From Mycoplasmopsis edwardii (lineage in GTDB: Bacteria > Bacillota_I > Bacilli_A > Mycoplasmatales > Metamycoplasmataceae), in NCBI RefSeq assembly GCF_900476105.1, contig NZ_LS991951.1, positions 186,001-250,000 of the forward strand: 64,000 bases of DNA. The letters run 5' to 3'. Position 1 is the first letter of the stretch, and every line of letters begins with the position of its first letter. Positions 34,430-48,106 of this stretch are shown here, in pieces. A program made the position numbers and the translations under genes. Under the pieces are notes generated by a model. It saw nothing but the letters and a program-made list of their open reading frames with translations, had not been told where the DNA came from and searched no databases.

Positions 34430-35854
34430 ATGAAAAGTAACAAAAAGAAATTCTTATTGTTTTTATCAAGCATCTCAACAATAGGTGTGTTCGGAAGTGT
34501 TGTTTCATGTAGTGCACCAAACTCAAGTAAACAAATTGACACTTCAAAAGAAGAATTGGTTGAATCAAGTGATTCATTTCCAATTTATTCAAACGAAAAA
34601 TTAATTTATTCTGATAATAAAATTAGTAATGATGAGTTTTTAACAATTAGAATGCAAAATGCCAAATTAAGTTTTGACGACAAAGAAAGTAAATATACTT
34701 TATTTGCAAGAGGGATTAAAACTGACTCAGGAAAAAGAGTTAAATATCACAAAGCAATTTCATTACTAGAAGAAAGAATTAATAAATTTTTAAATGAAAA
34801 ATATGCTAATAAAATTCAATTAGCAAAACCAGCAGGAAATAAAATTTTCGTAGATGAATCAAAATCTACTGGGTTGCCTAAAGAAGTTACAATCGGACTA
34901 AATGGACAAGTTGTAACATTAAAACTTGCAGGAGCACAAAAACACCTTAACTTAGGAAACTTAGGTAAAAAAGGTGTTAGTCATGATGATCAGTATCTTG
35001 CACAATCAATCAGTTCAATTAAGACTCTATATTCATTTAAATACAATGCTTTTTTAAATGATAAGTTAATTAAATCCTTAGAACATTTAAATATCGAATA
35101 TTCACATGATACACCTTTAAAACCAATGCTTAAAGATTTACCTATAAACTCAGATGAATCTAACTTTAAAGCAACAAATATTTCATTTACAAATGAAAAA
35201 TTTGGTTCACGAGGATTTAGGGCAACAGTTATTGATGTTTCAGATGGAGATACAGTAACAGTTACAGCTAACGAAACAAAACAAGTAGGTACTGTAAAAA
35301 TTGACCAAGGGAAATCATACAAAATTAGATTAGCTGGAATTGATACACCTGAAAAAGCTGTTGGTAATAATAAATCTGGTTCAATTACATCGCCAGCATT
35401 TGAATATTCGTTTGCATTACATGCAACAAAATTTGCCGAAACACTTTTAGGTAATGGTTCTAAATTTGGGCAAGATGTATTTATTGGTTTTGTTAATGGA
35501 CAAGATACATACGGAAGAATAACAGCAGATGTTTTCTTTGGTGAAAACTACAAATATTCATACAATACAGAAATTGTTAGAGCTGGACATTCATTACCAT
35601 ATAAAAATCAAACATGAGAAGCAAAATTCAAAGAAAAAGATACCGACTCTTATGAATACAATGTTTACCCATTAATTGCAAAAGCATTTAAAGAAGCAAT
35701 TCAAAATAATAAAGGTATCTTTAATTACTTTACAAATCCTTACGTTGCTTCACAAAATATTTATTTAATTAAAAATAATAGTGAATGAACACCATTCTAC
35801 TGAGAAAAAACTACAAAAGAAAATACTGTATATGACTATATAACAGAAAAATAA
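34430..35854 (+). CDS. Surface thermonuclease lipoprotein (SNase fold)
   Basis: 474 residues. The lipoprotein signal ends in GSVVSC (about residue 27). Residues 260-390 are a staphylococcal-nuclease-like domain: VIDVSDGDTVTV, then KIRLAGIDTPEK (catalytic Arg, Asp and Glu), then QDTYGRITADVFF (second catalytic Arg). It should cut DNA and RNA outside the cell in a Ca2+-dependent way. AAGGAGAGGA precedes the ATG. The adjacency to an ABC transporter resembles the nuclease cluster known from M. hyopneumoniae, which suggests feeding on host nucleic acid. Confidence 0.9.
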
Positions 35855-35869
35855 TCGAAAGGAAATTCA

Positions 35870-37960
35870 ATGATTATCTTAAAGAAAATTATCAATGCTT
35901 TAAAAGAAAAAGCTGTTAAATTAGATCAAGTATCTTTAGAAAAAATCTCAAATTACTATAATGAATTCAATCAAAGTACTAATGTTGATTTACCAGCAAT
36001 TGAATTAAAGAACTTAAATATTGACTTTGGTGAAACATTAGCCGTTGACAATGTTAGTTTCAAGATTCCAGAAGGAAAATTAGTAACACTTTTAGGACCA
36101 TCTGGATCAGGTAAAACAACAACATTAAACGCTATTGCTGGATTATTAACAGTAACATCAGGTAAAATTCTTTTCAAAGGAAAAGATGTTACTGATTTTA
36201 CACCTCAAAAAAGAAAAATTGGTTTTGTTTTCCAAAACTATGCTCTTTATCCACACTTAAGTGTTTATGCTAATATTGCTTTCCCATTAAAAAATGATTT
36301 TAACTGACAATTTAAAACATTCTTAAAAAGAGAAAAAGCTCGTAATGAAATCAAAATTTTATACTTAGAAAAATTAGGTGCTACAAAAAGCGAAATTCAA
36401 GACTTAAGAGACGCCTTTAACAAGTGAGAAGTAATCTCAGAAGAATTACCACACAAACTTAACAAAAAATATGCTCAACTTGTTGAAGATTACGAAAAAG
36501 CTCACACTGAATATAAATTAGCTTCAGTTCACGAAACATCAAAAATTTCATTATTAACAAAAAATGTTTTAAAAACAAATGAAAAATTACGTAAGGATTC
36601 TAAAGAAAAATTATTAAGAATTACTGAAAAATACAATAATGATTTAGATAACAACTTATTACCAAAAACATTAGTTAAAGCAGAAATCTTAAAAAATGTT
36701 CCTTCAAAATTTGTTAAATATCAACCATTGCCATATGAATCAATTGAAGAAAGAACAAAAGAATTAAACAATTTTGCTGCTGAATTAATGTCTGTTAAAT
36801 TTGAAGAATTAGTACTTGAAGATAGAAAATTAGTTGTTAAATTAGAAGAAAAAGTTTTAAAACTTTTAACAAGATACAAATTCATTCAAAAACAAAAAGA
36901 AATTGTTGATGAATATGCTTTAATCAAAAAAGAAAAACAAGAAGCGTATAATGCTGCTAAAAAAGAATTTAGCAACACATTAAAAACAAACAATGATTAT
37001 TTAACATTAAAAAAAGATGCTTTAAATTTACCTCTTGTTGCTAAAAAACACTTCTACAAGTTATCATCAGCTTTAGAATTAAAATATCACTTAAAAGAAA
37101 CAATGAAACAAGTAAGAAGTAATGAACTTAAAAACTTCTTATCAGATGAAGATAAAGCAAAAATTAAAGAGCTTTCAAAAGATAATATTTCACTTAAAAA
37201 AGCAATCCACAATGAAGTTATGGAAGTTGCAAACCGTGTTGAAATTGTTAAAATCCTTCAAAAGAAACCAACAAGATTATCTGGAGGACAACAACAACGT
37301 GTTTCTATTGCTAGAGCGATTGTTAAAAAACCAGAAATTCTTTTAATGGATGAGCCTCTTTCAAACTTAGATGCAAAATTACGTATTTCTACACGTCAAT
37401 GAATTAGAGAAATTCAACAATCATTAGGTATTACAACTGTTTTCGTTACACACGACCAAGAAGAAGCTATGTCTATCTCAGATATTATCGTATGTATGTC
37501 AACAGCTAAAGTTCAACAATTAGGTTCACCACTTGAACTTTATAACATGCCTAAAAATCAATTCGTTGCTCGCTTCTTAGGTATGCCAGAAATGGGATTA
37601 TTCCCATCTGAACTTAAAGATGGAAAATTATTCATTGCAAATAAAGAAGTAAAAGAAATTTCATTCAAAGACAGATCAAATTCAACATTAAATGTTGGAG
37701 TTCGTTCAGAAGACTACATTATTAAAGCCGGAAATCAAAGATACATGTTTAAAGGTAAGGTTGTAGTTCAAGAAAACTTTGGAAAAGAAAGTAAATTAGT
37801 TGTTGAAATTGAAAACGTAGGACGTATTAATTTCTTATTAGACAACTCAAGAAATTACAAAGTTGGAGATTCAATTTTCTTTGACTTACCATTAAATAAA
37901 TTACATATTTTTGATGCAGCTACAGAAGAAAGAATTTCATATGAATTCAATGACAAATAA
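35870..37960 (+). CDS. ABC transporter ATPase with a large internal insertion (UgpC/MsmK-like)
   Basis: 696 residues; an ordinary ATPase of this class has about 370. Walker [13 protein letters not shown] is near residue 85 and the Q-loop [21 protein letters not shown] near 120. The signature [16 protein letters not shown] comes only at about 467, followed by Walker [16 protein letters not shown] and [11 protein letters not shown]. Between them lie about 310 residues of Lys/Glu-rich, probably coiled-coil sequence. The C-terminus has a TOBE-like regulatory part (VGVRSEDY). It overlaps the following permease gene by 11 bases. Confidence 0.92.
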
Positions 37961-38987
37961 GTTACACTTATTTATTTCTAAATACATACCATTTTTACTA
38001 AATTGATCACTAAAAACTCAATCTAGAAAAAAAGCTGCACTTTCGCATTCAATTTTAGATAGAAGAACACCATTATGAATGCCACTTTTATTCTTACTTC
38101 CTGGTGTGATTCTATTAGTTATGTTCACAATAGTTCCGCTTGTCTTAAATTTAAAAGAATCATTATTTAATAGTGATGGTGAATTAACATTTGATAACTA
38201 TATAGCTACATTCACTGACCCTCGTTTTGCAGTAGGGGTGAGAAACTCATTTATTTATGGATTAGCTGTTTTACCTTTTGTTATGGCAATTTCATTAACA
38301 ATTTCATCTGTTATTGCTAAATTACACAGAAAATGAGCAAAAGGATTCTGACAAACAGTATTCTTCTTACCATACATCACAAACGCGGTAGCTGCATCTA
38401 CAGCATTCATTCAGTTATTCAGCTCAAATGGTCTCCTAAACGCAGTTTTAGGTTCAAAAACACCATGACTTGAAACAAGTAACCAATTTACTTTTAATGC
38501 CTTATTAGCTATGTTTATTAACGGTATTTGAAGTGGACTTGCATTTAACATCTTAATCTTCACAACAGCTATGCTTGGAGTTGATAAAAACTTATACAAA
38601 TCAGCTTCAATTGATGGCTGTGGAGAAGTTAAACAATTTTTCACAATTACATTACCTTCAATTAGAGGTACAATTAACTTCTTAATTACACTTGGTATAA
38701 TCGGTGGATTAAAAGTATTCCCACTAGCATTATTCAACAACAAACCAGAAAATGCATTCGCATATGGTGGTGGTACATTAATGCTTTATGTTTACTTAGT
38801 TACTAAAAATGGTAACTTTGCCTTAGCTGGAGCTTCAGCTATCTCATTATTTATTATTGGGGTAAGTTACTCTTCAGTTATTAGAGGTGGATTCTTTATG
38901 GTTCAATTAACACTTAATAATTTAGGAGAAAGAAATGTTTGAGTTAAAGTTAAAGCTACAAAAATTCCTGATAGCCAAAAAGCTTAG
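37950..38987 (+). CDS. ABC sugar-type permease 1 (UgpA/MalF-like)
   Basis: 345 residues. Start ATG at 37950 is inside the ATPase end. Six or so hydrophobic helices are visible and the EAA loop reads YKSASIDGCGEVKQFFTITLPSI, which contacts the ATPase. The apparent end at 38942 is a TGA (Trp) codon; the true stop is TAG at 38985-38987, so it overlaps permease 2 by 53 bases. Family members move sugars or glycerol phosphates; the neighbouring nuclease suggests nucleotides or nucleosides here. Confidence 0.9.
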
Positions 38988-39972
38988 AAGAAATCAAGAA
39001 ACAGTTTCTTCACAAGTAACCGAAAAGAATCTATTAAACATTGCATTTAGTGTTATTTTAAAACTATTATTATTATCATTCTTTGGATTAGTAATAATTT
39101 TCCCATTTATCTTTATGATTAACATCTCTTTAATGACTGATGATGAATCTGAAGCATTAAAAAGATCATTCCAATTTGCTTCTGATTTTACTGTAGGTAA
39201 AACTTACTTTGTTCAAGCAGAAGGTGGTTCAGGTGGTTTTGACATTAGACCATGATCAGAAGTTGTGCAAAACACATATTCTAGAGCCATAACATCAGGA
39301 TATTGACAATCATTAATGGTTACATCTGTTAATGTGCTCTTATCAGTATTCTTCAAAATATTCATTACATTCTTAATGGGGTACGCATTCTCATTAAGAA
39401 ATTGAAGATTCAAAGGATTAATTTGATTCTTAGCACTAGCGTTGCTAGTTTTACCTGAAGTAGCCTTACTTTCAGGACAATATACAGTTGTTGTTAAAAC
39501 AAACTTAAGATCTTCATTATTTACAGTCTTATTAGCAATGGTTTTACCATTCTCAGCAAGTATTTTCAATACTGTTATGTACAAAAATGCTTTTGAAGCA
39601 ATTCCAGGAAGAATTAAAGAGGTTTCATTAGTTGATGGAGCCGGAGGAATGAAATACTTATTCAAAGTTGCTTTCCCAATGGTTATTCCTACAACTTTAA
39701 CAATCGTTATCTTAACAGCTTTAGCTTCATGAAATGCTTACTTATGACCATCAATCGTTAATGGTGATAACAAAAGCTGACAATTAATTTCAGTTTGATT
39801 ATTCAAAGCGGGAATTGATGAAAGAGACTCTAATGCAGGTTCAAATGTTCAATTAAACATTAGAATGGCTGCTGCAATTATCGTTATCTTACCAATGTTT
39901 GTAGTTTACTTATTATTTAGAAAAAGAATTATGAATGCAATTAGTAGACAAGGTTCTACAATTAAAGGATAG
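38935..39972 (+). CDS. ABC sugar-type permease 2 (UgpE/MalG-like)
   Basis: 345 residues, starting with TTAGGAGAAAGAAATG inside the end of permease 1. Helices follow the MalG pattern and the EAA loop is EAIPGRIKEVSLVDGAGGMKYLFKVAFPMV. A predicted periplasm-like loop (GKTYFVQAEGGSGGFDIRPWSEVV) faces outside. It partners permease 1 and the ATPase at 35870. TGA = Trp at 39256 and others. Confidence 0.9.
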
Positions 39973-39974
39973 TT

Positions 39975-40250
39975 ATGAGCGGATACAAAAGAAAAGTTAT
40001 TACATGAACAATAATTTCTGTTATTGCTCTTGCTGCTATTATTGGATTAGCTATATTTATTTCGCAATTAAGTGACATTATTGCACTTAATGAAAATGTA
40101 ACTTTAGATGAAAAAATTATTGATACATATAACTTCGCAAGATCATACTCAATAGGAGGTTTAGCATTTGCTTGCATCATTTTCATAATGGGTGTTGTAA
40201 TTTCATATGCCGGAATTAAATCATGAAAATATGTAGAAATGTTTAGTTAA
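39975..40250 (+). CDS. Small two-helix membrane protein
   Basis: 91 residues, start two bases after the permease stop. Helix 1 (TWTIISVIALAAIIGLAIFI) and helix 2 (SIGGLAFACIIFIMGVVISYAGI) flank a short acidic loop. No family recognised. The position inside the operon, directly between permease 2 and a lipoprotein, suggests an accessory part of the transporter. Two TGA (Trp) codons hide it under the standard code. Confidence 0.7.
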
Positions 40251-40251
40251 T

Positions 40252-42126
40252 ATGAAAAAAGTATTTAACAAAAAATTTAAATTTATTTTTGCTGGATCAA
40301 TTTTAACAAGCATGATTCCTTTAACAGCTGTTTCATGTCTTTATGAAAAAGATGATACAGTTGTTTATGCGAGAGAATTCCTTCAAGAAAATCCATTTTT
40401 ATCTAAAACTAGAGTAGCTAACCAAAATAATAAAGTTCTTAAAAACTTTGAAGATAATTTATATACTACAAACATCTTAACATTTGACTTTTCAATTATT
40501 GACTTAAGATTCAAATTTAATACAATGAAAGTTAACAACGAACATTTAGTTCAAACAATTGACAACATAGTTAAAATTGAAGGTCAAAATATTTCTCTTA
40601 ACCAAAAAAACTATGACAAGTTCAAAAAACTTATTAATGAAACAGAAACTAACTTCTATAAATATATTACTTCACACCCTGATCTTTCACAAAGAACAAA
40701 TGATGATATTGTATTATTAATTAATCAAAATAAACTTATTTCTCAAGATTTCGATAAAAAATTTGAAGAATTAAAGGAATTAATTAATGAATACAAAAAT
40801 GACTACAAAGGTACTAAAAGCCTTTTAGAAATTTTAAAAACAATCTTTGCAACTGATAAAACAAGTTCAATTATCGAATTAGAGAAAAAAATTCAAAGTA
40901 GTTTAAGTTCACTGCTTTCAAAATCTATTTACTATATTCATGTAAGTGACTTTGACCAAGTAGTAACATATGATCAATTAGATGCTATTGTTCAAAACTT
41001 CGTTAAAAATACACCATGAGCTGCATATTACTACTGATCAAAAGTTGAAAGCAGCAAACCTGCATCAAGTAGATCAGAATATGCTCCAACACCAGAATTT
41101 ATTACTTTTGATCAAACAAGCTTATCGTATAAAATAGAATTCAGAGTCGATATCGTTAACAATGGTATCCCATCACCTGCATTCCAAGAAATTTGAAATT
41201 CAATCAAAAAAGAATACTCTCAAAAAGCAAGAAAAGAAGATGCTAAAAAAGTGTTTTCATTAGTATGAAATAAATTCCTTGAACTTTCACCATCATACAA
41301 AGTTGATGAAACATTATTAGAAAGCACAAAATTCGGTATTCGTCAAGGATTTGGACCATTTTACCTTGCTTTAGGTATTAACCCATCAACAAAAGCAGAA
41401 GATTTAAATTATAGAGTTTTTAGAGAACCACTTTCACCAACTGAAACATTAGAGTTCTTAGAAAACCCAAGTGCATATGTTGATAACAACCTTGATAAAA
41501 TCTTATTAACTAATAAAGAATATGCAAAAGAATCTAAAATTAAAAGCGAAAATGAAGAAATTAAAAAATTAAGATCAGCTTCTGGTGACAGAGCACTTAA
41601 CGAACAAAAAATTGCAGTTTCAAAAAATAGAATTGCATTATTAAAAGAAGAATTGCAAGTTGTGCATGAATTTAGAGCTAAATACTTAGCACTAAAATCA
41701 CAACTTAAAGACAATCCTGGCTCACAAGAAATTCTTGATAAAATTAAAAAACTTAAAGCTCCATATGAAAAAGATATCGAGATAGTTCACAAGAAAATTG
41801 AAGAAAAAGGATTGGCTGATTCAAAAACAACACACTTCAGTTTAGCTGATTTATTCTCAAAATTATTATTCTTAAACGGAGTTTACAAAACTCAAGTTAC
41901 TAAAGTATTCAAAACAAATGATCAAGGTGAAAAAGTTTATAGATACATAGTTGAATTCTTTGATGAAAAAGAAAACAAATGATTCGCAATAAGTATTTAT
42001 GACTTATTAAAAGCGCAACAAAGTAATAAAGCTACAAAAGTAGATATTTCTAATTACATCAAAGATAATTTAGATGGATATCAAGTTGATGAACATTCAT
42101 TAGAAAACGCAAACATAAGAAATTAA
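40252..42126 (+). CDS. Lipoprotein in the nuclease-ABC operon
   Basis: 624 residues with a lipoprotein signal ending PLTAVSC (about residue 30). It starts one base after the small membrane protein stop. The mature part is Lys/Asn-rich and helical, with a long coiled stretch (KSKIKSENEEIKKLRSASGD around residues 425-500). No known domain. TGA (Trp) at 41020-41022 and later. A hairpin terminator follows, so this is the last gene of the operon starting at 31923. Confidence 0.75.
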
Positions 42127-42138
42127 ACTAATATAAAA

Positions 42139-42168
42139 ATATTTGGATTTAACTCCAAGTATTTTTTA
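42139..42168 (+). terminator. Terminator of the nuclease-ABC operon
   Basis: Stem atatttgga/tccaagtat (one G-T pair) with loop tttaac, then TTTTTT. Position directly after the lipoprotein stop. Confidence 0.75.
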
Positions 42169-42286
42169 TTTATCACTAAAATAAATTAGAGAATAAATTA
42201 AATTTAAACTTGATAACAACCTATAATCCCTAGATTTAGGAAATTTTGCCTGTTTATTATTTTCAATAATTTAGTAAAATTAAATT

Positions 42287-43474
42287 ATGAAAATGAAAAA
42301 CAAATTTAAGTTTTGATTTCTTTCATCAACCTTTATTTCAATTCCGATAATTACAGTCTCATGTACGGCTGAAAAGAGAACAAAAGATAGCATTAAAGAT
42401 TTTAATGATTACTTAAATAATATTGAAAAGAAAAATGATCCAAGATACAAATATTTCATTCCAATTTTAAAATACACAGTTGGTTCTTTAAATGGACTAA
42501 TTGATTCAGTTCAACAAAGAGCTTATTATTTTTCAGAATCTCAATGAAATAATATCAATGCACAAGTTGCTGCTAGAAAAGTTTTATTTCAAGAAGTTGA
42601 AAATGAATTAAATAAAGTAAGTGAAGAAAAAATCAATGACCCTAGTGAAGGAATTAAATCAAACAAATTTTTAGATTTTTATTTTACATTGCACGGACTT
42701 GGTGAAACTAAATTCACATCATTTAAAGATGCCTCAGAAAATTTAAATCTAACACAATGATGAACAAAATATTCAAAAGCCTTCATCTTAAATGATTTAT
42801 TAAACAAAACTCCACTTGCTTTAGCTGCTGGTGCATCTAATGAACTCAAAAATCTTCATAGCACAACACTTAATATCTTTAAAAGCCAAGATAAGAAAAA
42901 GCCAACCAAAGAAATTGTCTTAATTGATAATTTTGTATCAGATTACTCAAAGGAAATTGAAAAAAGAATTAAAGAGTTAATTGAAGTTGATGATAGATAC
43001 TTTGAAACATTAAATAAGTTTAACTTACTAAATGATGAATTCGAAAAAAATGAGACTTTAATCAAAGAATCATTTAAGAAATACTTTGATTTAATTTCTG
43101 AAGTTAGGTCTTCATATTTAGAAACATTATTAATTGACCCAATTTTATCTCCGGTAACATATGATGAATGAGGGATTTTCTTCTTTAGCTTCTCATATAG
43201 AATCACAGAAATTTTACTTAACATAATCAACTATAAACTAGAAGAGAATATTAAGTATGTTTCAGAATTATTAAAATCAATTAAAGATGAAATATCTGAA
43301 AATGAATATAATGCCTTAGAAGATAAAATTTCTAAATCTAACAATAAAGAAGAAAATGATAAAGTTTTTGATGAAGTCTACCAGAAGGTTTTAAGTTTTA
43401 TTAAAAAAGACATTCAGATCAATGAATCAAAAGAAATCATCAAAAAATATTTAGAAGAAAATAAAGGTAATTAA
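42287..43474 (+). CDS. Lipoprotein upstream of the DHH genes
   Basis: 395 residues, start at ATG 42287 (or 42293). The signal peptide ends ITVSC near residue 26, so it is probably a surface lipoprotein. The mature chain (DSIKDFNDYLNNIEKKNDP onward) is helical and charged; several Trp are TGA, so no long standard-code frame is seen. No known domain. It ends three bases before the first DHH gene, so the lipoprotein and the three phosphodiesterases are probably one transcript. Confidence 0.7.
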
Positions 43475-43477
43475 ATT

Positions 43478-44446
43478 ATGATGCAAATAGGGAATTCTAA
43501 AGTAGCAATTGATGCTATTGAAAAATATGACAACATTATAATCTTTCACCATATTAGACCTGATGGTGATTGTCTTGGTTCACAAGGTGGATTAGCAGAA
43601 CTCATCAAAACAAATTATCCAAACAAAAAAGTTTATAAAGTAGGAAATAATGAAAATATCTTTCCATTCATGAACTTTGACTTTCAAGATGAAAGTGAAA
43701 TTGATTATAAAAACTCATTAGCAATTGTAGTTGATGCTTCAAGTGGCGACAGGATTCAATGTTCAGAAATCTTGTATCAAAATAAAACAACTGCTAAATT
43801 AAGAATTGACCATCACCCAAATGAAAGTGATATTGTATATGACTATGTTTATGTTGATGAGAAATTTGTAGCAGCTGCTGAAATGGTTGCGCAAATTGCA
43901 TATGATGCAAAATGAAAAATAACTAAAAGAGCTTCTGAATTTATTTATTTAGGAATTAACACTGATTCAGGGAGGTTTTCATTACCTGATACGTCAGCTA
44001 GAACTCATAAGTTAGTTGCGTATTTAATGCACAATGGTTTTCATCCACAAACAATTTTAAGAAACCTAAACCAAAGAAATTTAAGAGATATTCAAATTTC
44101 AGGCCACATCTTATCAAACTTTAAAAAAGATGGAGATGTTTTATATTTTGAAGCTAATAAAAAGTTTATGGAGCAATTTTCTTTAAACTCATTTGAAGCT
44201 TCACAATTTGTTAACGTTTTAGCAAACATAGATGATAATAGATGTTGAGCTTTATTCATTGAGCTTGAAGAGGGGCCAATAAGAGTTAGAATCAGATCTA
44301 ATGGTCCATCAATGATATCTGTAGCTAAATACTTTGGCGGAGGCGGTCATGATGATAGAGGCGGATTTAACATCGAATCATTTGATCAAGTTAAAAAAGT
44401 AACTAATAAATTAAATCAAGCAATTAAAGAATGAAGGGAAAAGTAA
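43478..44446 (+). CDS. DHH/DHHA1 phosphodiesterase, NrnA-like, copy 1
   Basis: 322 residues. The DHH domain has HHIRPDGDCLGSQGGLAELIK (residues about 24-44), AIVVDASSGDR and RIDHHPNESD; the DHHA1 part has FGGGGHDDRGGFN near the C-terminus. Family members degrade nanoRNA and dephosphorylate pAp (NrnA, MgpA). Shows close identity to copy 2 in the N-terminal 150 residues. TGA (Trp) codons at 43913 and 44246 interrupt the standard frame. Confidence 0.9.
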
Positions 44447-44450
44447 TTTT

Positions 44451-45416
44451 ATGCAAATAGGAAATTCTAAAGTAGCAATTGAAGCTATTGAAAAATATGA
44501 CAACATTATAATCTTTCACCACATTAGACCTGATGGTGATTGCCTTGGTTCACAAGCAGGACTTGCTGAATTAATTAAAACAAACTATCCAAACAAAAAA
44601 GTTTATACAGTAGGAAACAACCAACATACGTTTGACTTTATGAACTATCACTATGATGATATTGATACAATTGACTTTAATAACTCATTAGCAATTGTAG
44701 TTGATGCTTCAAGTGGAGACAGAATTGAATGCTCAGAGCTTTTATATGAAAAAAGAACTACAGCTAGATTAAGAATTGACCACCATCCTAATGGCGCAGA
44801 TATTGATTATGAATACAACTATATTGATGAAAAATTTGTAGCAGCTGCTGAGATGGTTGCGCAAATTGCATATGATGCAAAATGAAAAGTAACACAAAAA
44901 GCTTCTGGACACATTTATTTAGGAATCAACACAGATTCAGGCAGATTCTTATATCCAGACACATCTGCTAGAACACATGAATTAGTTGCTTTCTTAATGC
45001 AAAACGGATTCCATCCACAAAACATCTTAAGAGAACTAAATAAAAGAAGCTTAAAAGACATCCAAGTATCAGGAAAAATTTTAAGTAACTTTAAAAAAGA
45101 AGGCAGAGTATTATATTATGTAATTGATGAAGCTTTCTTAAAAGAGTTTGAACTAGATTCGCTTAGAGCAGCTTTATATGTAAATGAATTAGCAAACATT
45201 GATGATAATTCATGTTGAGCTTTATTTGTGCAAATGGAAGATGGAAAAATTAGAGGACGTTTAAGATCTAACGGACCATTAGTAAATGAAGTGGCTAGGG
45301 AATTCAATGGTGGTGGACATGATAATGCAGCTGGTTGCACACTTGATTCATTCGATCAAATCCCACAAGTACTTAAATTATTAAATCAAGCTATTACAAA
45401 ATGAGAGGAAAAATAA
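44451..45416 (+). CDS. DHH/DHHA1 phosphodiesterase, NrnA-like, copy 2
   Basis: 321 residues; starts four bases after copy 1. Same motif order: HHIRPDGDCLGSQAGLAELIK, VVDASSGDR, RIDHHPNGAD, and FNGGGHDNAAGCTLD. The first 60 residues are nearly the same as in copy 1, with more change later, so it is a recent tandem duplicate. No obvious loss of metal ligands. Confidence 0.9.
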
Positions 45417-45418
45417 TT

Positions 45419-46399
45419 ATGAAAATCGGTAATTTAGAATTAGTAACAAAAGAACTTTACAAATATGATAGTATTGTAATTTTTCACCATATTAGACCTG
45501 ATGGAGATTGCCTTGGTTCACAATTTGGGTTGAAAGAATTAATAAAAACTAACTTCCCAAATAAAAAAGTTTACGCAATTGGTGACCACAAAGATACTTT
45601 TGACTTCTTAGACTTCACAATGGATAAAGTTCCAAGTGATGAAATCTTAAAAAACTCACTTGGTGTTGTAGTTGATGCAAATCACAAAGAAAGAATTGAA
45701 TCTCGTGAAGTATTAGATAAAAACTTATTTGCCCAAGTTATTAGAATCGACCATCACCCTAACGATGATGATTTAGGTGATAATGCAGTTAGATGAGTAG
45801 ATAGCTCATATTCAGCAGCTGATGAAATGGTTACAGAAATCGCCGTAGTTAATGGCTGAAAAATTACACCTAAAGCAGCAAACTACTTATATTTAGGAAT
45901 CAACACAGATTCAGGTAGATTTTTATTCAATAATGTTAAAGCAAGAACTTTATACTTAGCTTCAAAATTATATGAAGCAGGTCTTGAAGCAGATTATATT
46001 CACACAAGCTTATCAAAAACTTCATTAGAAGATCTTAAATTTAATTCATGATTATTATCAACATTAAAAACAAGAGATGGTGTTGCATACATTCAAAACA
46101 GATTAGAAGATACAAAAAAATTAGGCAAAACATCTCAATCATCAATGAGAGTTAACAGTATTGCAAATATTAAAGGATTCCCATTCTGAGTTCAATTCCT
46201 TGAAGAAGAAGATGGAAGAGTTAGAGTGGAATTTAGATCTAATGGACCAATCGTTAGAAATGTTGCTGTTAAATGAGGAGGTGGAGGTCACGAAAGAGCC
46301 TCAGGCGCAATTATTGATTCATTTGACTTAGTTGAAAAAGTTATTGATGATTGTGCAGCGGAAGTTAAGAGATATCAAGCAGAAAATAAAATGGCTTAG
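45419..46399 (+). CDS. DHH/DHHA1 phosphodiesterase, NrnA-like, copy 3
   Basis: 326 residues. Motifs HHIRPDGDCLGSQFGLKEL, VVVDANHKER, RIDHHPNDDD and GGGGHERASGAIID are intact. It is clearly more distant than copies 1 and 2 (N-terminus MKIGNLELVTKELYKYDS). I chose the ATG at 45419 because GAGGAAAA lies just before it; an upstream ATG at 45401 sits within the end of copy 2. TGA (Trp) codons are present at 45797 and beyond. Confidence 0.9.
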
Positions 46400-46415
46400 G
46401 CTATTTTATTTTTTA
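46388..46415 (+). terminator. Terminator after the DHH genes
   Basis: Stem aaaatggc/gctatttt (one mismatch) with loop ttag, followed by ATTTTTTAT. It overlaps the end of copy 3. Confidence 0.6.
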
Positions 46416-46503
46416 TACTTGTTTTTTAAAACTTTATAATATAATAGATCTCAGAAATTTCAATAAGAGAAATTCCTACAATAAAAAAAGTTAAAAATAT
46501 TTT

Positions 46504-46594
46504 TTGTTTTAAAAAATTTGTACTATAATTCTAGTGCACATTTTGAGAAAAATGAAGTTCTTTGAAAACTAGATATACACAAAACATGACAGTC
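46504..46594 (+). promoter_or_regulatory. rRNA promoter and leader
   Basis: TATAAT at 46524-46529 with a preceding TTGT-rich -35-like region. The leader has ttctttgaaaacta (46559-46572), which is repeated in the 16S-23S spacer (48241-48254), as expected for antitermination or processing signals. 46400-46503 holds nothing else clear. Confidence 0.6.

Positions 46595-48106
<1,512 letters not shown>

Noticed and set aside
38935-38942. End of permease 1 at 38942
   Set aside because: The apparent stop is TGA, which is Trp here; the real stop is the TAG at 38985-38987.
45401-45418. Upstream ATG as start of the third DHH gene
   Set aside because: It lies in the end of copy 2 and would put the GAGGAAAA ribosome site inside the gene; the ATG at 45419 matches the other copies.
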